A DNA stretch of 64,000 nt, taken from positions 62,001 to 126,000 of the forward strand of contig NC_087393.1 of NCBI RefSeq assembly GCF_963675165.1. Reading direction: 5' to 3'. A program made the position numbers and the translations under genes. Positions 41,296 through 52,300 of this stretch are shown here, in pieces. Each line of letters begins with the position of its first letter. The first letter of the stretch is position 1. The notes beneath the pieces are model-generated. The model had not been told where the DNA came from and did no database searches. It was given only the letters and a program-made list of their open reading frames with translations. Source of the DNA: Halichondria panicea. Lineage: Eukaryota > Porifera > Demospongiae > Suberitida > Halichondriidae.

Positions 41296-44200
41296 CTAGG
41301 TATGAGCAATGTCCAACATAGTTTGTAGTGAGGTGATCTTCTCCCTGGGTTTACCAACTCTGTCTCCATCTCTCCTCTCTCGCTCATCAATCCTTTCCCA
41401 GTCTGAGAACAACACTGGGGGGCATACATCTACAGGGGGGGTACAGGGGATGGTACAAGTGGGGGGGGGTAGGGCAATTGTGGCGATGCATTGTTTGACC
41501 TGGAGGACTATGATAACTCACCTCTCAGTTTGCCAGTGAGATCTGTGTCCTCCGTCACTTGTAGCATACCTGATAAGGAAGGAACGGCTTTAGACAAGGG
41601 AAGCAATGTGCACACACACAGGCTCACCATTCTAGCAATGTGCACACATGCAGGCTCACCATTCTAGCAATGTGCACACACACAGGCTCACCATTCTAGC
41701 AATGTGCACACACATAGGCTCACCATTCTAGCAATGTGCACACACGCAGGCTCACCATTCTAGCAATGTGCACACATGCAGGCTCACCATTCTAGCAATG
41801 TGCACACATGCAGGCTCACCATTCTAGCAATGTGCACACACGCAGGCTCACCATTCTAGCAATGTGCACAATTCTAGCAATGTGCACACACACAGGCTCA
41901 CCATTCTAGCAATGTGCACACACGCAGGCTCACCATTCTAGCAATGTGCACACATGCAGGCTCACCATTCTAGCAATGTGCACACATGCAGGCTCACCAT
42001 TCTAGCAATGTGCACACATGCAGGCTCACCATTCTAGCAATGTGCACACATGCAGGCTCACCATTCTAGCAATGTGCACACACACAGGCTCACCATTCTA
42101 GCAATGTGCACACATGCAGGCTCACCATTCTCATAGTCCTCCAGTATAGTAGCAGCTGTCTCAAAGGCATTCTCCATGGTGGTTACTATGACACCTACTG
42201 GACCTGTCTTGACCCAACCACTGCAATACAAACCTGCACAGTAGAACAAGCTGATAGTTGGGAACACTTGTCACACACCCACCATTGTCCACCCTTCCTC
42301 TGTGATTGGGTATGTACCCTGTACTGGGGTCCACTGGTACACCACCCTCGAGGGGCAAGGCCTTGTACCCAATACTCCGCAGTACCTACAGTCAGGTGGT
42401 AATGATAGTAGCTAGCTACTAGTAATAGTTAATACTCACCAAATTACATTCTACTTCTTCATAGTTGCCAGTGGCCACTGCTCTGGTACTATCCCCGTTG
42501 CCCTGGTAACAGCGATTGCATTACATATTACAACTATATTCTCACCTCTAATATATTAAGCTCCACCCTGACTCCGCCCACTATGCCACACCCACTATCC
42601 ATCACCTCTACCGGACTCTTCAGGAAATGCAGTCTCCATTCCCTCCCATCATCACTATGGGATACGCCCCTATCACCGTGTGCCACGCTCCCTTCCCTGT
42701 GGAACATGTTACACTACACACACGCACAGAGTGAAGTGCTTACTCAGCAGTTTTCATCATTAGCTCTGTCAATCGTTTCCTTGGTCGAGGTAAATCTGCA
42801 GAGGTTGCGATGGTGTTAGTACTATAGGAGATGTACCTTGTACCTTGTATTTGGTCTCTGATGGGGTCAAAGTCTCTAGGGTCAAAGGTGGTTTGACAAT
42901 TTGGTAGTCTGGTCATCTCTCGTAGTTCCTTGATAGTGAAGGCTACTTGTAGTGGTCCCCTCCGACCAATCAGATGGACGCGTCTAATCTTGCTCTCAGC
43001 CAATGCATCCAGTGCATGCTCACAAATATCAGTACTCTGAAATAAAAAGATAAGCATTATTTTATAGCATGCCATCAATTTATATCGTATCGACAGACAG
43101 ACAAACCTTGAGAATGTCAACTGGAGTGAGTAGCATTCGTGCCACGTCTAGAGCCACGTTACCATGGCCACACACAATGGCTGTGTCTCCAGATAGATCA
43201 GGGGACAACTACACAGCATGAGGGATATTAATGTACTGTACACCAAGTGGGAGAGAATGATCCACTACCACTACTCACGTGTCTACAGGAGGGGAGTCCA
43301 TTGTACCAGCCCACAAAGGCCCTAGCAGAGTGCACTCCAGGGAGGTCCTGCAGGAGGAGGGGGATATAAGCACACTAGACAATATAGGAGCCCCTCACCT
43401 CTCCTGGGATACCTAGCTCTCTATCTATAGGAGCCCCTCACCTCTCCTGGGATACCTAGCTCTCTATCTATAGGAGCCCCTCACCTCTCCTGGGATACCT
43501 AGCTCTCTATCTATAGGAGCCCCTCACCTCTCCTGGGATACCTAGCTCTCTATCTATAGGAGCCCCTCACCTCTCCTGGGATACCTAGCTCTCTATCTAT
43601 AGGAGCCCCTCACCTCTCCTGGGATACCTAGCTCTCTATCTATAGGAGCCCCTCACCTCTCCTGGGATACCTAGCTCTCTATCTATAGGAGCCCCTCACC
43701 TCTCCTGGGATACCTAGCTCTCTATCTATAGGAGCCCCTCACCTCTCCTGGGATACCTAGCTCTCTATCTCCCTCAGCACCATACGCCTGTGGATATAAT
43801 TATGAGAGATTTGTTTGTTATTATTATACGCTCACCAGTACGACAGCATGATAGAGTGACCTCAGAGTGGTCACACTCACGTCCTCCCCCACACGCACAT
43901 TACCAAGGAAACGACACTTGCCAGACTGTGCCAAGCTAGTGAACTGGTTGATACAATTCTGCACACACACAGAGACAGAGTCACAGTACACACAGAGGCA
44001 GAGTCACAGTACACACAGAGGCAGAGTTACAGTACACACAGAGGCAGACTCACAGTACACATGTACACACAGGTACACAAGTCCCTACCTTCACTTCCGG
44101 GTGATCAGGGGCTACTCCAAATCGAACCAGTCCAAATGGGACAGGAAGACGCTCTAAAATATCTACACAAGTGTTGGGATGTTTCTAGGGGAGGGCAATG

Positions 44201-44414
44201 GTTGGAGACAGTGAGTTAATACTGATAGACTAGTCCTTACCTTGAGCAGCTGGTGAGCAGTATAGAACCCAGCCGGCCCACTACCCACGACACACACTCT
44301 CAGGGGGGACCCTGAGGACGAGTAGAGACGTCTCAACAACCTCTCACACTGTCTTGAGCTCTGATGAAACATAGCTTTGCCTTTACCACAGGTCCACACC
44401 CACCCGCAGAGCAT
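41296..44414 (-). CDS. FDXR: FDXR, mitochondrial NADPH:adrenodoxin/ferredoxin oxidoreductase
   Basis: Starts [20 protein letters not shown] with a basic mitochondrial presequence ending [10 protein letters not shown], then the FAD-binding [20 protein letters not shown]. Further exons: [73 protein letters not shown], the NADP-binding [78 protein letters not shown], and a C-terminus [20 protein letters not shown] through MLDIAHT. All hallmark blocks match animal FDXR (~490 aa), which passes electrons to ferredoxins for Fe-S cluster and sterol/haem chemistry. Two minisatellites sit on its exon-donor junctions. Confidence 0.95.
41608..42131 (-). repeat. 32-bp minisatellite, about 16 units, copying an FDXR donor site
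   Basis: On the minus strand the exon ends GACTATGAGAATG|GTGAGCC. The repeat unit is GTGAGCCTGCATGTGTGCAC plus ATTGCTAGAATG, so every unit recreates AGAATG|GTGAGCC. One truncated unit near 41870. Units vary mainly at CACACACA / CACATGCA. Confidence 0.95.
43387..43772 (-). repeat. 43-bp minisatellite x9 made of FDXR exon end plus donor
   Basis: Each minus-strand unit is 27 nt of coding exon (GATAGAGAGCTAGGTATCCC plus AGGAGAG, encoding DRELGIPGE) followed by GTGAGGGGCTCCTATA from the intron. Nine essentially identical copies follow the true exon, giving nine candidate donors. Confidence 0.97.
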
Positions 44415-44535
44415 AGGGGAATTCCCTAATAATTATCATCTTGACAAAAATGCATACAATTTTTTTTACAACCAAGTCTGTTTAGCTTAGTAAAGCAGCT
44501 AGCTCGCTCTTGTCCTCCGTATATAGTGCTCACAT

Positions 44536-45503
44536 TCAGGGGAGGCACTTCTGAGGCTCCTTCACACCGCACGTGGTCCAAAAGTCGTCTGTTAGTACAC
44601 CTTCATCGGCTCTGGAAGTTGGCAAACATTTAGTACAATACACTAGTCCATACTGTGTAGCTCACACATACCCTTGAGAGTCTAGGAAGTCCAGGTAGGC
44701 ACGGTAGCAGCAGCCTACGTTGGTGTTGACCCAGGCTTCAGCCTGAGGAAAAACATATAATTATGTTGCAACTCATTCAAAATTGTTCACTCACAGTCTT
44801 GCAGGAGTCTGGACAAGCTTGGCCAGGAACATAGTCAGAGATACAAGTCTGCAATCAACCATGCACACTCAATATAGCTTGAATCAGATATCAATGATAG
44901 AGATGCACACACAAATAAACGTACATAGTATGTCTGAGGAGGATTCATGAGAACATTCCTCCACAGGAGAGCACACAAAGTGTTGCCTGGGCCATAGAGA
45001 CACGTAGAGTTGATGATTTCCTTCACATTCATGTCAGGCTAGAGGCCATGGCCGGGGGATAGAGGGTTATTGCATGCAAAGAACAAACACAATCTAAATA
45101 CCGCTGCATCTGGAATGCCACAGTCTTTGGCAAGTCTTTCGGAAAAATCAATGACAAGAGGGCCACACTTATCATGGCAGAACTTTGTCACTTCAGCTTC
45201 GTCAGCACTGAAACTTAACACATCAGTCAGCTCCTGCTGGCATAGCTGGAAAGAAGGTGAGAATGACTCAGTGATGTCTGTATTGCAAGCATCAGATTGT
45301 CTCCTGCAGAGAAGCGAGGCAGAGAGGTGAAGTACACATATAATCATTACGCTAAGGCAGTACTTGTGCAGCCGATGTCCTTGAGCAGCATGGGTGGCAA
45401 TAATTCCTTGAAGGTTCTTGAGCCAGGTAAGCGCTGGTTGGCCGCCGAGCACTGCATCAGTGCAGGCCAGGAAGAGAAGAGCGGAGAGTAGGTACAGCTT
45501 CAT
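44536..45503 (-). CDS. Secreted cysteine-rich protein, lineage-restricted
   Basis: ATG 45503 gives a clear signal peptide MKLYLLSALLFLACTDAVLG, followed by GQPALTWLKNLQGIIATHAA. Later exons carry spaced cysteines: QSDACNTDITESFSPSFQLC, QQELTDVLSFSADEAEVTKF, CHDKCGPLVIDFSERLAKDC, VKEIINSTCLYGPGNTLCAL, TCISDYVPGQACPDSCKT, AEAWVNTNVGCCYRAYLDFL and a last exon DDFWTTCGVKEPQKCLP ending at 44536. About a dozen cysteines suggest a disulphide-rich extracellular domain. I recognise no family. The exon chain has consistent splice sites, so the gene looks intact. Confidence 0.65.
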
Positions 45504-45818
45504 TTTATGAGCCTCTTGTTGTTTATCAGACACGCCCCCAGATCTCATGATACTGGGGGAATCCCCGATTCATTGTTGCGTTATAGATGGGCGTGACCTG
45601 AGGGTTTGGACACACCCATTTATTATTGATTATCTGTACACTTGTTGTACATGTACAACCTTTATTATTTTGGATCAATGGGGAGGGTAACAAATAACAT
45701 TTTGATAAAAATGTGAATGAGAGAACATGTAGGCATACAGCATTACACACAAATGAGAGCAAAACAAAACAACAAGTAAGTTCATAAGATAATGTTCGAG
45801 TTCTGGCTGGCTGGCTAT

Positions 45819-46610
<792 letters not shown>

Positions 46611-47900
46611 ATGTCTTTGGGACCGCTATATACAAGGTTACACAGTTGCCTCCAGCTAAGAAATCACATTATACGATGTATACCTTCATATTCAAGATGC
46701 TACTCATCTGAAAATCCTCCTCATACGCAGGGAAAACAATCTGAGGAGCTCCAAGCACAGGACACTGTAATGAAGTCACATAGCCTGGAGAGTACATTAT
46801 CAAACAAAGTGAGGATTAATCAAAGGGAACAATTTAGCCTAGCCATTGATAAGTTCAAAAAAAGAGAGAAGTACAGCAAAGGCCATATGGAGCTGATACA
46901 AGTTGCCATGACACAAATGGAGAAACTAGACCTTCAGAAAGACATTGACGTATACAACAAGATTATATCGATATTCCCCATAGGTCGATTTGCTCCTAAG
47001 AGAATGTTGGATGCTATTTGGCCACGATCCATACCTCAATTAGAACTGTCCCTGGAAATCCTCACCAAAATGGAAGAGAATGGCGTTCGTCCAAACCAAG
47101 AAACTTACAATCTTCTAAACCATATATTTGGAAAAATGAGTCTCCCTGTTCAAAAATGTATTCGAATTGCGTATTTATTTGACAAGTATGAATATGTGGA
47201 TCCGTACAAAGTGTACGTTGGTAGTCTACCAACAGAGCCAGTGGAGCTATCTCAGTTCATCCTCAAGAGGCTCACTTCTCATCGTGGAAACATCACCGTA
47301 CATAAGGTTAGCTTAATGTGTGTGTTACTATTCCATCTCCTCATTGTACATGTGCAGGATAAACCAGACTCGTATATTGTGAGTGCCACTACAGAGAGGC
47401 AAGTGTCCCTGCTCCACTCTGACATGAGTGATGCTCTGCTGCATGTGGAGGGTCCACATACACTCTGGCAGCACAGTCTGGAGCAGCTGTATTATACCCT
47501 CACACTAACTGGCAGTACCCATCTCACACTATTACCAGAGGATCAAGTGGAGGTAGCAAAGAAAGAAGGTGAGGTCCCTACTACCATCTGTATCAAGCAT
47601 TTAAAATTGTGTCAGTATAATAAATAATATACAGTAATGTCTTGACTGTTTAGATTTCTACAGTAAATCATTATACTTCCCTGAATGCAGATGACTATTC
47701 TTACCAATGCAGGTTCAGTGCTGAGTGTGTGCATGTGTTGCCCTGGTAACCAGGAGAGGCTAGAGGAATGGATGGACATGATGCTCTCCCTCTACCCTAG
47801 CCTCACACAAGCTAGAGTCGTCTACCATATCCAAGAAATGGAGGCTGACAAAGAAGTGAAAAGGATATCACCAACAAGAACTGACTTATTAGAAGTATAA
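46611..47900 (+). CDS. ECSIT: ECSIT (Toll-pathway and complex I assembly protein)
   Basis: ATG 46611 gives MSLGPLYTRLHSCLQLRNHI, a basic mitochondrial presequence; in-frame sequence upstream lacks an ATG. The conserved PPR-like region matches ECSIT: REQFSLAIDKFKKREKYSKG, HMELIQVAMTQMEKLDLQKD, IDVYNKIISIFPIGRFAPKR, QLELSLEILTKMEENGVRPN, ETYNLLNHIFGKMSLPVQKC. Later exons contribute VEGPHTLWQHSLEQLYYTLT and CCPGNQERLEEWMDMMLSLY. Human ECSIT acts in mitochondrial complex I assembly and in TLR/BMP signalling. Three exons; stop at 47898-47900. Confidence 0.9.
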
Positions 47901-48104
47901 TAATTACATGTACGTATGTGTTGCAACATATAAGGCATTGTACTGTATATGACTACAGTACATCAGGAGGTGCTCCTGAGTACATGTATATTTTGTATGA
48001 CCTCGAGGTATAGGTGCGGATACGTTTGGGCGGTGAGTGATTTAACCCCTGCGGTTTGTATCGAGGCTTATCGTTTTCTGCGCATGCTCAAATTGCGACA
48101 CCGA

Positions 48105-48415
48105 CCACGTGTAGTTCCTTTCTCTTCCATTCCGTGATAGCATCAAGTGTGGTGAGTTTATTCTCTCATTATTAGCCTTCCTGGTGTTCAAATTGACATC
48201 ATTATTACATACATGGGTCTATGTATCATTATAAATTTGTAATATCAATATCAAAGCATTAGAAAACGTATTTAGGGAGTAATAATTGCATGTTGTGGTG
48301 GTTGTAATAATATTGTTGAAATCATGTACACTTACATGACACCTCATATCTCCACCCACTCATTATACAGTACCGTTTGTTTCTCCGTTACTTTCCCTGA
48401 ACAACAACCACCACA
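48105..48415 (+). promoter_or_regulatory. RPSA leader with TOP-like start and 5'UTR intron
   Basis: A pyrimidine tract CCTTTCTCTTCC (48116-48127), typical of a 5'-TOP ribosomal-protein transcript start, leads into a short leader exon ending GTGTG|GTGAGT (~48152). An acceptor TATACAG at ~48370 restores the leader just before ATG 48416. Confidence 0.55.
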
Positions 48416-49308
48416 ATGTCTGGCGGATACGAGGTCCTCTCCATGAAGGAAGATGATGTCACTAAGATACTAGCTGCTGGGGCTCACCTGGGCGACTCTA
48501 ACACTGACTTCCAAATGGCCTCCTATATCTTCAAGACCAAGACTGATGGCACACCCATCATCAACATACGCAAGACATGGGAGAAGCTTCTGTTTGCTGC
48601 TCGAGTCATCGCTGCCATTGAGAACCCCACTGACGTGTGTGTCCTCTCCAACAAGCCATATGGACAGGTAACACTTAAGCTTCTTAGCTTTTACTCTACA
48701 ACAACAATACTCAAACTGCCTCTTAATTTGTATATTCAGTTTAATTCATTATTGTATATACATTAGTTATCTCTCTCCCCCAGCGTGCCATACTCAAGTT
48801 TGCCCACTACACTGGTGCCTTCCCCATTGCTGGGAGATTCACTCCGGGAACATTCACGAATCAGATTCAGAAGGCTTTCCGAGAGCCACGCCTCCTTGTT
48901 GTGTCAGACGCACGATCTGACCATCAGGTAAGCAGCTGACACCATTACAGCCATGTCTCGCTATGATGATACTAGATAGATTGAGGTACTCTCCTGATAC
49001 ATGTAAAAATATTCAGTTACAATTACTAGTGCCCACCCCCTTCATAATGTATATCACTTGCAGCCCATCACTGAAGCTGCGTACGTGAACATTCCTGTCA
49101 TTGCATTCTGCAACAGCTCCTCCCCTCTCCGTTATATTGACGTGGCCATCCCCTGCAATAATATGGTGAGTGAGTGGGTGCAGTCAATAACTCTGAAAGC
49201 CTGGGAATATGTGGATATGTATTATAGCCAATGTTAGTAAGCTGTTCTAGGGAATATCATAATTACTGATAAGACCTGTGTACGTCAGTGTCCACTGCCC
49301 CCCCCCCT

Positions 49309-49385
<77 letters not shown>

Positions 49386-52300
49386 GCAAGCAATCTCTTG
49401 GCCTCATGTGGTGGCTACTGTGTAGGGAGGTACTGCGTCTCCGTGGTACCATCAGTCGTGAGCTACCCTGGGAAGTCATGCCTGACCTGTTCTTCTACAG
49501 GGACCCAGAGGAGGTAAGAAAATTCCTAAAGTTGACTCTGTAACTAGAATTCTAACGGTCCAAATTCAACGATTTTATGATTTTATGATACTTTATAGAA
49601 GGAGCCCATTCAGGTGGTATGCTCAAATCCCAAATTTGGAACAGGCCATAATTTCCTATTTCTGGAAAAAGACTGTGGGCTATTGTATTTTGTCAAAAAC
49701 AGGCCCAAAATAGACTTTTGATTTTTAACATATCATCTGAAAGGCCTCTCTCTAAGCTTTCAGAAAATCGTAAAATTAATGTTATTGGACCAACGAAAGT
49801 AGAGTTATGGCCGTTCAAAGATGCTTTATTTTTGTACTAAAAATCCCTATGCTTAGAAACAGCCTTCTTTGTGGAAGCTTTTGTCTGTAGGGGGTTCAAA
49901 TCCCTATGTTTAGAAACAGCCTTCCTTGTATAATCTGTGGCATGTTGAGGATATTGAGACCTATGGTCAGAAACACGCTGTCTAGAATCTACCTTGACTT
50001 TTGACGAATTTTTTCTCAACTCAACAGCCATTAACTTGAGTACCGTTCATCCAATGTCAAAAATATTCTAATTTTCTGAAAGCTTAGAAAAAGACCTTTC
50101 AAATGATATGTTTCAATCCAAAACTTCTTCGGAGCCTAAATTTGACATTTTTCGGCCTCGGACCATGGGCTATATAATCCATGGTATCGGCAAATACTTT
50201 TATCTCTCAAATACGAAGTTTGATGACACCATTTGAAAGGTCTTTTTCTGAGCTTTCAGAAAATCATAAAATTTTTGACATTGGATTCACAGAATTCCAA
50301 GGTATAGCAGCTGAAAGAGTCCCCGAACCATTGATTTAAATTGTGGAGGGGGAACATCTTTCAACAGCCATTAACTTGAGTACCGTTCATCCAATGTCAA
50401 AAATATTCTAAAGACCTTTCAAATGATATGTTTCAATCCAAAACTTCTTCGGAGCCTAAATTTGACATTTTTCGGCCTCGGACCATGGGCTATACTATAA
50501 TCCATGGTATCGCCAAATTGGCAAATACTTTTATCTCTCAAATACGAAGTTTGATGACACCATTTGAAAGGTCTTTTTCTGAGCTTTCAGAAAATCATAA
50601 AATTTTTTAAAATTGGATCCGCAGAATTCCTAGGTATAGCAGCTGAAAGAATCCATGGTATCGCCAAATTGGCAAATACTTTTATCTCTCAAATACGAAG
50701 TTTGATGACACCATTTGAAAGGTCTTTTTCTGAGCTTTCAGAAAATCATAAAATTTTTGACATTGGATCCGCAGAATTCCAAGGTATAGCAGCTGAAAGA
50801 ATCCATGGTATCGCCAAATTGGCAAATACTTTTATCTCTCAAATACGAAGTTTGATGACACCATTTGAAAGGTCTTTTTCTGAGCTTTCAGAAAATCATA
50901 AAATTTTTGACATTGGATCCGCAGAATTCCAAGGTATAGCAGCTGAAAGAGTCCCAGAACCATTGATTTAAATTGCGGAGGGGGAACATCTTTCAACAGC
51001 CATTAACTTGAGTACCGTTCATCCAATGTCAAAAATATTCTAATTTTCTAAAAGCTTAGAAAGAGACCTTTCAAATGATGTGTTTCAATCCAAAACTTCT
51101 TCGGAGCCTAAATTTGACATTTTTCGGCCTCGGACCATGGGCTATAATCCATGGTATCGCCAAATTGGCAAATACTTTTATCTCTCAAATACGAAGTTTG
51201 ATGACACCATTTGAAAGGTCTTTTTCTGAGCTTTCAGAAAATCATAAAATTTTTGACATTGGATCCGCAGAATTCCAAGGTATAGCAGCTGAAAGAATCC
51301 ATGGTATCGCCAAATTGGCAAATACTTTTATCTCTCAAATACGAAGTTTGATGACACCATTTGAAAGGTCTTTTTCTGAGCTTTCAGAAAATCATAAAAT
51401 TTTTGACATTGGATCCGCAGAATTCCAAGGTATAGCAGCTGAAAGAGTCCCAGAACCATTGATTTAAATTGCGGAGGGGGAACATCTTTCAACAGCCATT
51501 AACTTGAGTACCGTTCATCCAATGTCAAAAATATTCTAATTTTCTAAAAGCTTAGAAAGAGACCTTTCAAATGATGTGTTTCAATCCAAAACTTCTTCGG
51601 AGCCTAAATTTGACATTTTTCGGCCTCGGACCATGGGCTATAATCCATGGTATCGCCAAATTGGCAAATACTTTTATCTCTCAAATACGAAGTTTGATGA
51701 CACCATTTGAAAGGTCTTTTTCTGAGCTTTCAGAAAATCATAAAATTTTTGACATTGGATCCACAGAATTCCAAGTTATAGCAGCTGAAAGAGTCCCCGA
51801 ACCATTGATTTAAATTGTGGAGGGGGAACATCTTTCAACATGAGTACCGTTCATCCAATGTCAAAAATATTCTAATTTTCTGAAAGCTTAGAAAGAGACC
51901 TTTCAAATGATGTGTTTCAATCCAAAACTTCTTCGGAGCCTAAATTTGACATTTTTCGGCCTCGGACCATGGGCTATATATAATCCATGGTATCGCCAAA
52001 TTGGCAAATACTTTTATCTCTCAAATACGAAGTTTGATGACACCATTTGAAAGGTCTTTTTCTGAGCTTTCAGAAAATCATAAAATTTTTGACATTGGAT
52101 CCACAGAATTCCAAGTTATAGCAGCTGAAAGAGTCCCCGAACCATTGATTTAAATTGTGGAGGGGGAACATCTTTCAACAGCCATTAACTTGAGTACCGT
52201 TCATCCAATGTCAAAAATATTCTAATTTTCTGAAAGGTTAGAAAGAGACCTTTCAAAATGATGTGTTTCAATCCAAAACTTCTTCGGAGCCTAAATTTGA

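Noticed and set aside
41608-42131. CRISPR-like regular array
   Set aside because: Units are contiguous with no unique spacers, the genome is eukaryotic, and the unit contains the FDXR donor site; it is a minisatellite.
48929-49063. C/D snoRNA in an RPSA intron
   Set aside because: A C-like ATGATGA and a CTGA box with a weak CATGT/ACATG stem are present, but they are only ~30 nt apart and no C'/D' boxes or rRNA guide are recognisable.
50428-51813. Long open frames with repeated [15 protein letters not shown] motif
   Set aside because: They follow the 150/496-bp satellite exactly, have no independent start or splice context, and the same frames appear in every family A copy; composition artefact.
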